Source: Ignavibacteria bacterium (GTDB lineage: Bacteria; Bacteroidota; Ignavibacteria; Kapaibacteriales; UBA4661). From it: 63,890 nucleotides of DNA. The stretch's first letter is position 1, and each line of letters begins with the position of its first letter. The DNA lies in contig CANHDJ010000016.1 in assembly GCA_947459425.1 (NCBI GenBank), positions 1 to 63,890 of the forward strand, given 5' to 3'. A model generated the notes under the pieces. It did no database searches, had not been told where the DNA came from, and was given only the letters and a program-made list of their open reading frames with translations. A program made the position numbers and the translations under genes. Shown one piece after another: positions 29,938 to 39,920 of the stretch.

Positions 29938-30702
29938 TTAGTTGTTGAAAAGACCAACAAACAAGCCAACTTGTGCTGTCAAACCCGATGCGTTGATGCT
30001 TGTCGGTACGCCCGTAAGCGTCGAAGCGTTATCGGCACGCCAATCTTGCATAAACGAAAGATTATAGCCAACATTCAACCGTACCATTGAAACCAAGGTA
30101 AAGGCATATTCGACGTTCAAATTTGGCATGGCAAAAAGCATATTCGAGCGCATACGGCGCATGGAGTTTGAGGTCGAAACAATCGGAAACAGAGGATATG
30201 GCTGCGAAGAAGAGGAGGAACTTTGGCTAATCTCATAGTTCACTGCACCCCATCCGCCACGAACACCCGGAATAATCGAAAAACCTTTAAGCGGTGTCCA
30301 AGCATAGTCAATACTCACGCCATTCATTGTTATGCTATATTCAGTTTGTCGCATCGGTGTTGCCCCAGATGAGGCGCTTTGCAGCGTATTAATGCTACCA
30401 ATGCTCATAAATCCGACACGCACATTCGGGATAATACCGATGGCAGCAAACGCTTCACCACCAAAAAGCACAATCGGCGTATTGTAATTCGCACCAACAA
30501 CACTGTTGGTGAGAGTGTTCAAATCGGTAAGATTCGTAAAGAGCCATGTACTAATGAAACCACCCGAAACAGCAAAGTATGGCGGCTTTGCTTCTTCTGT
30601 TGGCACATCCTCAAAGGAGAATTGATTAAGTTTGTCATCTTGTGCGACCATAGTAGATGCAGCAAGAAGAAGAATGCTCAAGAGCGTCAAAAGTCGTTTC
30701 AT
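29938..30702 (-). CDS. Exported outer-membrane barrel-like protein
   Basis: 254 residues from the ATG at 30702, directly followed by a signal peptide MKRLLTLLSILLLAASTMVAQ. The mature part alternates hydrophobic and polar residues in short strands (FAAIGIIPNVRVGFMSIG, VRLNVGYNLSFM), ends with LFVGLFNN and contains a serine run (SQSSSSSSQ). This suggests an 8- to 10-strand beta barrel of unknown function. The tRNA gene lies 20 bases downstream in the same direction. On the minus strand TATTTTTG (30747-30740) upstream fits a -7 element. Confidence 0.7.
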   Translation of the reverse strand: MKRLLTLLSILLLAASTMVAQDDKLNQFSFEDVPTEEAKPPYFAVSGGFISTWLFTNLTDLNTLTNSVVGANYNTPIVLFGGEAFAAIGIIPNVRVGFMSIGSINTLQSASSGATPMRQTEYSITMNGVSIDYAWTPLKGFSIIPGVRGGWGAVNYEISQSSSSSSQPYPLFPIVSTSNSMRRMRSNMLFAMPNLNVEYAFTLVSMVRLNVGYNLSFMQDWRADNASTLTGVPTSINASGLTAQVGLFVGLFNN

Positions 30703-30841
30703 TGGGTGGTAAAGAAACATGGAAGAGAAAACAATGCCGCAAAAATACGTGGTTGTCGCGGAAAAACCTAATCAAAACCATTGACGCAATGCCGTTCCAT
30801 TTGTTGCATTTCGGCGCATTACCCGCTTCAAAGCGTCAATA

Positions 30842-32101
30842 TTACTCACGGAAAAGCGGTTGGAACCAGATTTCGCCGACATTCACGGAAAAGGTAAATC
30901 GTCCAAAAAGTTCTCGTGTTAAGTTATTGTCCGTTGTGCCGCGTACACCGCCTGTAATTGCAAGATCGAAAATAACACGCCGCGCCACAGGTAATTGGAT
31001 GCCAAGCGAACCATACAATTCATTGATGCCGATGCCACCGATTTGGTAGTATTGTTGATGATAACCCGCACCAATGCTGTATCCAAGCGTCTCCAAAAAG
31101 GATGACGTATAATCCGTGCTTCCCGCGATGCTTACGCCCGCACTGACACGAGTAGCGCGCCGGAAAGTAACATCATTGCGACGTGCGCGGTAGGTTAGCG
31201 TGGAAAAATCTTTTGTCACCACATCAGCCAAAATCGTTACGCGGTTTATCGTATAACCAGCACCCAAGCCAAGTTCTACGGGAAGTTGTGCTTGCAACGC
31301 ATCAAGAACCGTTGCATCGCTTATTCCTGAAGAAAATTGATAGAGCGAAGTACGGCTGACATTAATCGGCAGACCTGCTCCGGCAGTTAACCCAAGCGAT
31401 AAGTTACTTATCCCGTTATACTGCAAACCAATCTTTCCGGCACCGCCGCTCAAAGCATCGGTGATAGTCGTCCTACTCTGCGCGAGAAACGATGTACTTT
31501 CGGTTAGAGCGCTCATTTCAATATTGCCAAAAGTATATTCGGCAATAAACCCCAAATGGAGTTTGGGAAGAATCTGAAACGCTGCACCAAGATACAGCGC
31601 CGTCATGCCGCCAGTGCCTCGATACAACGTCGAAGTGGCTAAGTTTGGGTCGCCGGGAGCAGCATCGTCTATACGGTACGAATACTGAATATTTGACTTA
31701 GGAACAATACCAAATCCAGCGCTAATACCACGCACGGTATCAATAGAAAAAATTGCCGAGAAGCCCTGTAAATATCCACCATTCTGAGCAACCGTACCCT
31801 TGCTGTCGGTATTCAAAAATTGGCGAAAGGCGAAGCCCGTTTGGAAACGTGTTGAGCGCACGGCGTTCCACGCAGCAGGGTTGGCAAGATTAACCGCGTA
31901 GGGCGAGGTTGCGCCGATTGCTGCCCCACCAACGCCGTCAAATGCCGCACCATGACTTTCGAGAATATCGCCATAGCCAAAAGCGCTATAATTTGAACCA
32001 CCGGAAGTTTGAGCCTGCGCGGAAAGACAGGACAACCCAAACCCGCAGACAAGGGCGGCAAAGGCTTGAGAACAACGTTTTTTTGTCAGGTAAATAGCCA
32101 T
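30842..32101 (-). CDS. FadL/PorV-like outer-membrane barrel
   Basis: 419 residues with a signal peptide (cleavage after SAQAQ, about residue 31). The mature start, YSAFGYGDILESHGAAFDGVGGAAIG followed by VNLANPAAWN, is the pattern of FadL/PorV-type barrels, where the NPA motif forms the plug or hatch. The rest is repeated beta strands ending in FQPLFRE. FadL proteins move hydrophobic compounds; PorV-like ones serve type IX secretion. I cannot decide between them. It lies 55 bases after the lipoprotein gene and is probably in one operon with it. Confidence 0.75.
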   Translation of the reverse strand: MAIYLTKKRCSQAFAALVCGFGLSCLSAQAQTSGGSNYSAFGYGDILESHGAAFDGVGGAAIGATSPYAVNLANPAAWNAVRSTRFQTGFAFRQFLNTDSKGTVAQNGGYLQGFSAIFSIDTVRGISAGFGIVPKSNIQYSYRIDDAAPGDPNLATSTLYRGTGGMTALYLGAAFQILPKLHLGFIAEYTFGNIEMSALTESTSFLAQSRTTITDALSGGAGKIGLQYNGISNLSLGLTAGAGLPINVSRTSLYQFSSGISDATVLDALQAQLPVELGLGAGYTINRVTILADVVTKDFSTLTYRARRNDVTFRRATRVSAGVSIAGSTDYTSSFLETLGYSIGAGYHQQYYQIGGIGINELYGSLGIQLPVARRVIFDLAITGGVRGTTDNNLTRELFGRFTFSVNVGEIWFQPLFRE

Positions 32102-32156
32102 GAATGACAGAATCAGGTAAAGGAAATGGGTGCAAATTGGGGTAGCACAAACGCCA

Positions 32157-33542
32157 CTAACGCGGAACAGTATAGCGAGGCGAATAGGTAATTACTAAGC
32201 GTGGACGGCGCTCCAGATTTTGCTCTCGGAGTCCGTAAAACACTATCCGTGAGGTTGTCTGCTCTTCATCGGCGCGGCTAATACCATTTTGGGTAACAAA
32301 CTCGGGTCGCAGTTGCAACATCATATTTTTTTTACCACCACTTTTGACGATATTTTCTACAACTGATGCCATATTCAAATTACTGGAAAAAATATATCGA
32401 GCCGTGCCGGTGGTATTATCAAAAAAGCCAACGGCAGAGGTAGCGGAGATTCTATTGCGCTGTGATTCAAACGACCGACTGACCGATGGAAATTCCGCAT
32501 TTTGTTCTTGATAAAGCTGCATAGATTGAGGAAACCCCAAATTGCTCACGGTAGAACGAATCGTGTCAACAGGCAAGATAAGTTCTGCACGGTGAATGGC
32601 GGCAAAAGGCGGTAATTGCGATAAATCAAAGGAAAGCCGCGTCCGAAGCGCCGAAGCGCCTTGCACGACGATTGCCTCTTGAGCAGAATTGTCCGGCAAT
32701 GCAGAATTGACAACACTTGCGCGTCCAAATTCATTAAAAATAATCTCAGACTCGACAGTATCACTTGGGCGTTTTAGCCGAATGAACACTCGCGCAGAAC
32801 CCGTATGAGCATACATCGTGCGGGAAGCCGGAAGAATCGGTACAAGAGCCAAGCCATCGACACTTTGCCATGTCACATCGTTTGCCTGTAGCCAACGAAT
32901 AATGAGTTGTTTGTCCAGAATTTGTAGCGGCAGTTTGCGTGTGAGAGTTTGCGAAGCGTCAATAAACGTCGAACCGGGTATCGAATTTTGATATAAACCG
33001 ACCTGTGTTCCAATCAGTGCCGGGTCTTCAATATTGATGGTATGTTGCAAATTATCGGTGTACCAAGGGCGGCGAAGGGAATGAATGCGAAACGGCGAGA
33101 ATGGGCGTAATGGATCGCCGAGAATAAACTGCGCTGGACTCAAGAGCAGTACAGCCGAGAGAATATCACTGGTATTAAGACCGTCGTATAATGCCTTTCG
33201 CGCTGAATCGGTAATATTCAGTGGGCTGAAACTCAGGAACGTTGTCGCAGTGATACGAGTCGAAGGAATATCGTTCGCAAGAGCAGAGCCGATAAATGCC
33301 GGGTTGGAGGCATCAGGGAAGCCCATATCCACCGTGATTTTGGGCGTAAATTGCCCAACAACGCTGCTGGTGATAAGCGGTAGATTATCGGAACTAATTG
33401 TCACCAGCCTTGTTGTTTCTGTCGGCAGCGTTCCCGAACCAACGGGGCTTGGCGGATCATTGCAAGAAACGATACAGCCGCAGAGAACGGCAAGGAGGGA
33501 AAACCGTAATAACCAAAGGTTGCGTTGAAAGTAAATAGCCAC
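32157..33542 (-). CDS. Exported lipoprotein with DNRLRE-like beta domain
   Basis: 461 residues if begun at the GTG at 33542; an ATG at 33599 adds 19 residues (including a possible -7 element, TATTTTCG, inside the codons), so I prefer the GTG, which directly precedes a membrane-like signal ending in a lipobox (IVSC). The later part reads TRLSFDLSQLPPFAAIHRAELILPV, close to DNRLRE / CBM96-type modules that bind polysaccharide, and overall it resembles the Bacteroidota DUF4270-like lipoproteins. It precedes a FadL/PorV-like barrel, suggesting a surface partnership. Confidence 0.65.
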   Translation of the reverse strand: MAIYFQRNLWLLRFSLLAVLCGCIVSCNDPPSPVGSGTLPTETTRLVTISSDNLPLITSSVVGQFTPKITVDMGFPDASNPAFIGSALANDIPSTRITATTFLSFSPLNITDSARKALYDGLNTSDILSAVLLLSPAQFILGDPLRPFSPFRIHSLRRPWYTDNLQHTINIEDPALIGTQVGLYQNSIPGSTFIDASQTLTRKLPLQILDKQLIIRWLQANDVTWQSVDGLALVPILPASRTMYAHTGSARVFIRLKRPSDTVESEIIFNEFGRASVVNSALPDNSAQEAIVVQGASALRTRLSFDLSQLPPFAAIHRAELILPVDTIRSTVSNLGFPQSMQLYQEQNAEFPSVSRSFESQRNRISATSAVGFFDNTTGTARYIFSSNLNMASVVENIVKSGGKKNMMLQLRPEFVTQNGISRADEEQTTSRIVFYGLREQNLERRPRLVITYSPRYTVPR

Positions 33543-33623
33543 AAAAATTTGCCAATTTGAAGTGATGGTGCGAAAATACGAGTATCCTTCAATACTCATC
33601 TCTCACGGAACAGAGACAAAAAA

Positions 33624-33642
33624 TGCAAACATTCTGTTTGCA
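33624..33642 (-). terminator. Terminator of glgA
   Basis: Perfect 8-bp stem TGCAAACA / TGTTTGCA with a 3-base loop, 25 bases after the glgA stop codon on the minus strand and followed there by six T. Confidence 0.75.
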
Positions 33643-33667
33643 CTTTGAGGTATTTTGCAGAAAATTC

Positions 33668-35161
33668 TTACTTACCATTCGCCTGCGTTTGCAGGATTTT
33701 CCGATAAACATCTTCGTATTTTTTGGAAGAATTATTCCACGAATGATCTTCTCCCATGCCGTTTTTGACGAGTTTGCGCCACGTCGCTTTATCCTTATAA
33801 ACGGCAAGCGCCCGCTCGACGGCATCTAACATATCGGCTGACTTGTACTCCTCAAAAACAAAACCGTTTCCTTTTTTGGTTGCCATATCGAACTCGTGAA
33901 CAGTATCCTGCAAACCACCCGTTGCCCGGACAATAGGTACAGAGCCGTAAGCAAACGAATACATCTGATTCAAGCCACATGGTTCAAAGAGCGATGGCAT
34001 GAGGTACATATCCGAACCAGCTTCCATCAAGTGCGAAAGATTTTCATCAAAGCCAATTTTTACGCCCATTTTTTCGGGATATTTTTTCGCTGTGGCTTGG
34101 AGCCATTCTTCAATATCTTTATCGCCTTCACCCAAAATGACAATCTGGATATTTTCTTTGAAGAGTTTGTCAGCAGCTTGTTTCAAAAGCCCAAAGCCTT
34201 TCTGCTCGACAAGGCGCGAAATCATTGCAATCACTGGTGTTTCGGGCTTATAGTCAAGGTCGAATTTTTTTACCAATGCCTCTTTATTGTCTTCTTTTTT
34301 GTCGAGAGTGTCAAGAGTGTAGCGCTTGGTGATAAGTTTATCTTTTTCCGGTGTCCAAAGCGTTGTGTCAATGCCATTGATAATCGGCGTAAAAACGTCC
34401 TTCCGTGCTTTGAGTATCGCATTCAAGCCGTCGGTAAGTTTTGGATCATTCAAAAGCTGCTCGCCGTATGTTTTGCTCACCGTCGTAATGTGGTCGGCAT
34501 ACATTATTCCCGCTTTAAGAAAGTTGAGCTTGTTCTTATGCTTCAAATTTTCCAACGCGCTTTCGGGCAAACCGGTTTTATGAAACGTATCTTTAAGCGA
34601 GAACACGCCTTGATTGCTGACGTTGTGAATCGTAAAGACAATTTTGGTATTCTTGAATTGCTGCGCGTAAATTGTCCGCATATACGCCGCCACAAGAGCC
34701 GTGTGCCAATCGTTGACATGAACGACTTGTGGTATCCAACCTAGGAGCGTACAGGTTTGAATCACCGAGCGAGCAAAGAAAATAAAACGCTCATCGTTGT
34801 CGGCGTATTCCTCACCAGTTTCAGGGTCGTTGTATAGTCCCCATTTTGAGTCAAAATACGGTTTGTTCGTTGTCATATAAGCCTGCACTTTCGTGCGGGT
34901 GTTGACGATGGACGAAGATTTTACCGTCGCAAACTCACGAACATCACCAATATCAATCGGAATATCTTTCAAACGATTGATTTCGTGAATCTTGTTTTTA
35001 CGTTCGCTAATAGCGCCGTATTTAGGCAGCATCACACGAACATCGTGTTCGAGGTCGCGCAATGCAAGCGGCAGACCGTAAGCAACATCTGCTACGCCGC
35101 CTGTCTTTGCGATTGGGTAAATCTCGCTTGCTACAAAGAGAATACTTAGAGGTTTTGCCAT
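33668..35161 (-). CDS. glgA: Glycogen synthase (GT5, ADP-glucose)
   Basis: 497 residues, the normal length. The N-terminus has the ADP-glucose loop YPIAKTGGVADVAYGLP, with the conserved KTGG. The middle has HVNDWHTALV and VFTIHNVSNQG; the C-terminal domain carries the catalytic segment PSLFEPCGLNQMYSFAYGSVP and RATGGLQDTV. It elongates alpha-1,4 glucan for storage. No other glycogen genes (glgB, glgC, glgP) are in the window. It is a single-gene unit with its own terminator. Confidence 0.94.
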   Translation of the reverse strand: MAKPLSILFVASEIYPIAKTGGVADVAYGLPLALRDLEHDVRVMLPKYGAISERKNKIHEINRLKDIPIDIGDVREFATVKSSSIVNTRTKVQAYMTTNKPYFDSKWGLYNDPETGEEYADNDERFIFFARSVIQTCTLLGWIPQVVHVNDWHTALVAAYMRTIYAQQFKNTKIVFTIHNVSNQGVFSLKDTFHKTGLPESALENLKHKNKLNFLKAGIMYADHITTVSKTYGEQLLNDPKLTDGLNAILKARKDVFTPIINGIDTTLWTPEKDKLITKRYTLDTLDKKEDNKEALVKKFDLDYKPETPVIAMISRLVEQKGFGLLKQAADKLFKENIQIVILGEGDKDIEEWLQATAKKYPEKMGVKIGFDENLSHLMEAGSDMYLMPSLFEPCGLNQMYSFAYGSVPIVRATGGLQDTVHEFDMATKKGNGFVFEEYKSADMLDAVERALAVYKDKATWRKLVKNGMGEDHSWNNSSKKYEDVYRKILQTQANGK

Positions 35162-35353
35162 GGTATAGTGTCGGTGCCGAACATGGGAATTTTGACAAAG
35201 CCCTCAATATACACAATTTTTACGATAAAATCAAATCATGTCAAAGAACCTAAGTGAAGCAAAACAAGCAGTCAAGCGTGGTATCATGCGGCAAGGCTTT
35301 CATTATTGTTGCCACTTTTTTACAACGTTTTTGTGGAAAAAGTCAAAAATGCC

Positions 35354-36034
35354 TTACCAACCAAACCGAATAAAACCACCCAGACTAAGGCTCGGCGTGT
35401 ATGAGCCAAAGGCTTTTGTTGATGGAATTTCAACAATATGCGCTTGCGCCCTCAAGCCCAAATCAACATTGCTACTGAGCGGCACAAGGTAGTCCACTTT
35501 CAGATGCCCACCCCACGTGAGAGACGAGGAATACATATCCCGAACCTCATAAGCCCCTTGCGCGTTCATCTCTAAGCCTGTCCCTGCAAATGTGGTGTTT
35601 TGCAGCGAGATACCACCGCCAACGCGAAACCGCTCCAAACCATTCGTATTGCCAGCAAATGGCGTAAACATCGCCGATACATCGCCTGTTTGTGTTGCGG
35701 ATATAAAATTTGCAAAAACATTACCGGAACGCCCCGTGAAATGCACCGCACCTTCGATATCCAGCCAGGGCATAAATTTATGGGTGTACATTGTGGAAAA
35801 CATTGGTGTTAGTCTTAGTGAAAAAAAACGGCTTCCACCTGGTTGATGAAAACTCAACCCAAAACTAAAAAAGTCCTGTGGAGCGCTTGTTTGCTGTATT
35901 TTTTCGGACGGCTCACTTTTGAGCGTCGGGGTTTCTTGCGCTATCGCCCCCGATGGGCTTACACTCAACGTGCCGACAATACTTGCAAGAATCAATGCCG
36001 CAAACAGGGCATGGTGTCTGAATATTCTGGTCAT
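35354..36034 (-). CDS. Exported outer-membrane barrel, first of a tandem pair
   Basis: 226 residues from the ATG at 36034, which is right before a signal peptide (TRIFRHHALFAALILASIVG ... AIAQ). The open frame extends to 36079, overlapping the neighbour by seven bases. Mature strands share spacing and endings with the next gene: YLVPLSSNVDLGLRAQAHIVE here against YLIPLSQKLDLGLRGQIHAFS there, and both end in a Phe/Trp-terminated strand (FIRFGW), a signature of barrel insertion. Function unknown. Confidence 0.75.
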   Translation of the reverse strand: MTRIFRHHALFAALILASIVGTLSVSPSGAIAQETPTLKSEPSEKIQQTSAPQDFFSFGLSFHQPGGSRFFSLRLTPMFSTMYTHKFMPWLDIEGAVHFTGRSGNVFANFISATQTGDVSAMFTPFAGNTNGLERFRVGGGISLQNTTFAGTGLEMNAQGAYEVRDMYSSSLTWGGHLKVDYLVPLSSNVDLGLRAQAHIVEIPSTKAFGSYTPSLSLGGFIRFGW

Positions 36035-36072
36035 AATTGCAAAAGAAAATGTGAAAAGAAAACCCATCGCGC

Positions 36073-36729
36073 TTACCAATTACCGCGCACAAAAAAGCCA
36101 ATTCCTGCCGAACCGCCCAGCCCGCCTGGTATGTAGGTTTGTCCTGAAAATGGCTGCGAAAAAGCGTGAATCTGCCCGCGCAAGCCCAAATCCAGTTTTT
36201 GACTGAGCGGAATCAAATACTCCAATTTCAGATTAAGCCCAAGCGCACCAGATTCATACACCTGCATTGGCGTTCTTGTCACAACTCCATTTTGATCGGT
36301 TGATGTTCCACTGCCGCTCGTGAAAGTATGCTGCATATACGATGCGCCAAGACCAATGCGGAAGCGGTCAGAAGGGTCGAACAATCGAAACATCACTGTC
36401 GCGTCACCAATCCAAGCATTAGAAAATCGTCCCTGTTGCTCTTTTCCGTCGGTACGACTCATATAGTTCAGCGATGTTTCCACGTCTATCATTGGCGAAA
36501 CTGAATAGGCGTAGAGTGCCGTGAACATCGCGCCACTGCCGCCCAGCGTTGGTGTGCCACCCGCAAAACTCAAGCCCATCCCGGCATGATGCCGCAAAAA
36601 AGACGGCTTTTCTGCAACGGTGTTTTCTTGCGAAAGAGCGCTTTGAGCATACACCAAACCGCTTGCAAACGCCCAACACGCGATAATACCTGCACAGCAG
36701 ACACACAGATTTTTTCTAAGGAAAACCAT
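36073..36729 (-). CDS. Exported outer-membrane barrel, second of a tandem pair
   Basis: 218 residues from the ATG at 36729, followed by a signal peptide that ends near GLVYAQ. It is a paralogue of the next gene downstream by sequence and strand layout, ends with Trp (FFVRGNW), and is separated from it by 38 bases, so the two are likely one operon from a local duplication. Like it, it looks like an 8-stranded barrel. Function unknown. Confidence 0.75.
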   Translation of the reverse strand: MVFLRKNLCVCCAGIIACWAFASGLVYAQSALSQENTVAEKPSFLRHHAGMGLSFAGGTPTLGGSGAMFTALYAYSVSPMIDVETSLNYMSRTDGKEQQGRFSNAWIGDATVMFRLFDPSDRFRIGLGASYMQHTFTSGSGTSTDQNGVVTRTPMQVYESGALGLNLKLEYLIPLSQKLDLGLRGQIHAFSQPFSGQTYIPGGLGGSAGIGFFVRGNW

Positions 36730-36952
36730 AGCAATACCATAAAAAGTGAAAAAACATCGTAACAAAAATGAAGGAGCATCTCTTCGTACTTCAACCAGAC
36801 ACACAAACGATGATTTATTTTGCAACACTTCTTATTGGCGGCAAAACGCCTTCAAAGGCTTGTATTATCTGTGTTTTCGGCTCATTTAAGCCAAACAATG
36901 CTTGGCGGAATTAACATCCTTTAACATTTTTTGCACTTTTTATCCTGCACAA

Positions 36953-36984
36953 TTTTCGTGCTGTGTGCAATGTTCGTAGATTTG
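36953..36984 (+). promoter_or_regulatory. Candidate purL promoter
   Basis: TAGAGTTG-like -7 octamer TAGATTTG (36977-36984) is a full TAnnTTTG match, with TTTC about 19 bases upstream in the -33 position. It lies 36 bases before the purL start. Confidence 0.5.
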
Positions 36985-37020
36985 CGCTGAAATTATTTTT
37001 TCGATTATTGCTTTATTACC

Positions 37021-39315
37021 ATGAATACCGCTCCACACCTGTACTCTGAAATCGCCGTTACCGTGCAGACCGCACAAGAATTGGGTCTTCACGCACACGA
37101 ATTTGATGCCATCTGCAAGCGACTTGGTCGGACACCGACCTATACCGAACTTGGTATTTACAGCGTGATGTGGAGCGAACATTGTTCCTACAAAAATTCT
37201 ATTCTCGAACTCAAAAAACTTCCTCGTTCTGGCGGTCGAATGCTGGTGGAGGCGGGTGAGGAAAATGCCGGATTGATTGATATTGGCTCGCATGGCGGCA
37301 AACATTGGGCATTAGCATTCAAAATCGAAAGCCATAACCATCCTTCCGCTATCGAACCTGTGCAAGGCGCAGCAACAGGCGTTGGTGGCATTTTACGAGA
37401 TATTTTCACGATGGGCGCACGCCCCGTAGCAGCGCTTAATTCCTTGCGTTTTGGCAATCTGGATGGTGATTCTGCTACCCGCACCCGATTTCTCGTCAAA
37501 GGTGTGGTGCATGGCATCTCACATTATGGCAATGCTTTTGGCGTTCCGACCGTCGGCGGCGAAGTCTATTTTGACGAATGTTACACCGATAATCCGCTTG
37601 TGAACGCAATGGCGGTTGGCATTGTGGAAGTCGGGAAAACGGCTTCAGCAGTAGCCGAAGGCATCGGAAATCCCGTCTTTATTTTGGGCAGCCGCACCGG
37701 GCGCGACGGTATTCATGGCGCGTCAATGGCATCGAAAGAATTTGAACAATCGCCGGAAAGTATGCGCCCGACGGTACAAGTCGGCGACCCATTTGCCGAA
37801 AAAATGCTTTTGGAAGCCTCATTGGAATTGATTGCAAGCGGCGTGGTGTCAGGGATGCAGGATATGGGTGCGGCAGGAATTTGCTGCTCTACCTCCGAAA
37901 TGAGCGCAAAATCGGGAACGGGGATGAACGTTAATCTCGACCTTGTGCCACTCCGCGAAGAGGGCATGAGTGCTTATGAAATCATGCTTTCCGAATCACA
38001 AGAACGAATGTTGGTGGTCGTTCACAAAGGGCGCGAAGCGGAAGCAAAGCGCATTTGCGACAAATGGGATGTGCCGATGACACAGATTGGCGAGGTCACG
38101 GGCGATGCCACATTGCGCGTGTTCCGCAATGGTCAGCAAGTTGTGGAACTGCCCGGAGAATCGCTGGTTTTGGGGGGCGGCGCACCCGTCTATGAGCGCG
38201 AATGGCGCGAAGCATCATATTTCCAAGAAACACAAAACTTCGACCTCAATCTGCTCCCCAACGACACTCCGCATCACGAAGCCTTTTGGAAGATTCTTGC
38301 TTCGCCAACTGTTGCCTCGAAGCGCTGGATTTATGAACAGTACGATGCTGAAGTCGGCACAAACACTGTGCTTCGCGCCAATGCCGATGCTGCCGTCATT
38401 CGCCTCAAAGAACTTCCGGGCAAAGCCGTGGCAATGACGACCGATTGCAACAGCCGTTATGTTTACCTCAATCCCTACATGGGCGGCGTAATTGCTGTCG
38501 CCGAAGCTGCACGAAATGTGGCGTGTACGGGCGCGGAGCCTGTTGCGATTACAAATTGCTTGAACTTTGGCAATCCCTATAATCCCGAAATTTTTTGGCA
38601 ATTCCGCGAGGCATTGCGCGGCATGGGCGATGCTTGTCGGGCGCTCGAAACACCTGTAACAGGCGGCAACGTCAGCTTTCACAACGAATCCAAAGCGGCA
38701 ACCAAAGCCGGACGCTCGGGGCGCACCATTTTCCCAACGCCGACAATCGGCATGGTTGGTGTGATTGAAGATGTTTCGACGGTTGTTGGCAATGGCTTCA
38801 AACAAGCCGGCGACGTTATCATGCTGCTTGAAGCGCAGGAACACCTGAAAAACTCCGGCTTAGGCGGCTCAGAATACCTCAAGCAAATTCACGGACTCAT
38901 CACCGGGGATGCTCCGCATCTGGATATTGAAGCAGAAAAGCGCCTGCAAGCCTGTATTATTGCGGCAATTCGCGGGCGCGTTGTGCGCTCGGCACACGAT
39001 ACCGCAGAAGGCGGCTTGGCGATTGCGTTAGCAGAAAAAGCGATCAACTCACACGGCACATTAGGTGCAGCGATAGATTTGAAGCGGGATTTGTCGGCAG
39101 GAGTGTTGTTTGGCGAAGTACAATCACGTATTGTCGTTTCTTTGCCGGAGGAGCAAGTTCCGGCGTTGGAAGCGTTAGCGGCACACCATCGCATTGGTCT
39201 CGTCCGCATTGGAACGGTTGTTGCAGAAACATTCGCTATTGCTGGTTGCATTGAAACCACTGTGCCAGAACTTCGCAAGGTATATGAAATGGCGCTTCCG
39301 AAGCTCTTGGCGTAA
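37021..39315 (+). CDS. purL: Phosphoribosylformylglycinamidine synthase, large subunit
   Basis: 764 residues, the short (PurS/PurQ-dependent) form of this purine-pathway enzyme. It converts FGAR to FGAM using ATP and ammonia from PurQ. Recognisable segments: [34 protein letters not shown] with the ATP-site His, [17 protein letters not shown] stretch ([13 protein letters not shown]), [13 protein letters not shown], and the second half repeat beginning [18 protein letters not shown]. It is separate from its partners, which are not in the window. purB lies 8 kb downstream. Confidence 0.96.
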   Translation: MNTAPHLYSEIAVTVQTAQELGLHAHEFDAICKRLGRTPTYTELGIYSVMWSEHCSYKNSILELKKLPRSGGRMLVEAGEENAGLIDIGSHGGKHWALAFKIESHNHPSAIEPVQGAATGVGGILRDIFTMGARPVAALNSLRFGNLDGDSATRTRFLVKGVVHGISHYGNAFGVPTVGGEVYFDECYTDNPLVNAMAVGIVEVGKTASAVAEGIGNPVFILGSRTGRDGIHGASMASKEFEQSPESMRPTVQVGDPFAEKMLLEASLELIASGVVSGMQDMGAAGICCSTSEMSAKSGTGMNVNLDLVPLREEGMSAYEIMLSESQERMLVVVHKGREAEAKRICDKWDVPMTQIGEVTGDATLRVFRNGQQVVELPGESLVLGGGAPVYEREWREASYFQETQNFDLNLLPNDTPHHEAFWKILASPTVASKRWIYEQYDAEVGTNTVLRANADAAVIRLKELPGKAVAMTTDCNSRYVYLNPYMGGVIAVAEAARNVACTGAEPVAITNCLNFGNPYNPEIFWQFREALRGMGDACRALETPVTGGNVSFHNESKAATKAGRSGRTIFPTPTIGMVGVIEDVSTVVGNGFKQAGDVIMLLEAQEHLKNSGLGGSEYLKQIHGLITGDAPHLDIEAEKRLQACIIAAIRGRVVRSAHDTAEGGLAIALAEKAINSHGTLGAAIDLKRDLSAGVLFGEVQSRIVVSLPEEQVPALEALAAHHRIGLVRIGTVVAETFAIAGCIETTVPELRKVYEMALPKLLA

Positions 39316-39413
39316 CGACGTTCATTGCACTATTTTGCTGCTTTATGTATGGAGCAATAGACCAATGGTGTTTTTGTGAGAGTCATAATGCTTATGCCTA
39401 GAAGTATTCCTCT

Positions 39414-39450
39414 GCGACAAGGCGCATATTTGTTGCTTTGTCGCCTTTTT
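39414..39450 (+). terminator. Terminator after purL
   Basis: GCGACAA (39414-39420) pairs with TTGTCGC (39438-39444) and is followed by CTTTTT, 98 bases after the purL stop. A 17-base loop makes it weaker than the other terminators in the window. Confidence 0.6.
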
Positions 39451-39518
39451 GTATTTTGTTGCCGCCACGTAAACGCCAACAACAGCATAAAAATTCTCTT
39501 CTCTATTTTGCCCTCCAA

Positions 39519-39677
39519 ATGAATCAAGACTTTAACCCGATTCTCAATAATCCTTACGACGAGCCTACACGCTATTTCGATACAAGCGGTGATGGCAGGT
39601 TAAATGCGACAGAAATTAAATCCGGTCGTCGTCCTTTTGTACCTTCGTTCTCCGCCGTGCCTCTTATACCAAATTGA
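39519..39677 (+). pseudogene. Severed N-terminal fragment of the Res subunit
   Basis: 53 codons from the ATG at 39519 to an in-frame TGA at 39675. It reads FNPILNNPYDEPTRYFDT and GRRPFVPSFSAVPL, the usual beginning of type III-like Res proteins. The stop lies inside the inserted inverted-repeat element. Removing the 90-bp element and one 3-base duplication joins the frame ...SAVPL to TGRPQQDLYHVEELAQ and onward into the downstream Res frame, so the original protein had about 1005 residues. Confidence 0.8.
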
Positions 39678-39756
39678 GTTAATCATTGTGCATAACATTG
39701 GGCTGAAGCGCCTTGTTTACTCAATTATCATGCACAATGCTCGACTTAAATTGGTA
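39667..39756. mobile_element. 90-bp MITE-like inverted-repeat element with TTA target duplication
   Basis: The element begins TACCAAATTGAGT and ends ACTTAAATTGGTA. Its first 29 bases match the complement of its last 29 at about 23 positions, including an exact CATTGTGCAT. TTA flanks it on both sides (39664-39666, 39757-39759). It has no gene. Its length plus duplication, 93 bases, is a multiple of three but it carries three in-frame stops (TGA, TAA, TAA), splitting res. TTA duplications and short TIRs fit a non-autonomous relative of IS5/IS1031-type elements; that link is inference. Confidence 0.82.
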
Positions 39757-39920
39757 TTACTGGCAGACCTCAACAAGACCTCTATCACGTTGAAGAGCTT
39801 GCTCAAAATGCGGAACAGCATACCATCAATCTTCTGCGAAAAGAAGTACGTGCTTGGCGCGAAAGCGGCTATGCGGGAAGTATCACGCGGGTAACGAAAG
39901 AACTTCTTCAGCATTGGTTT

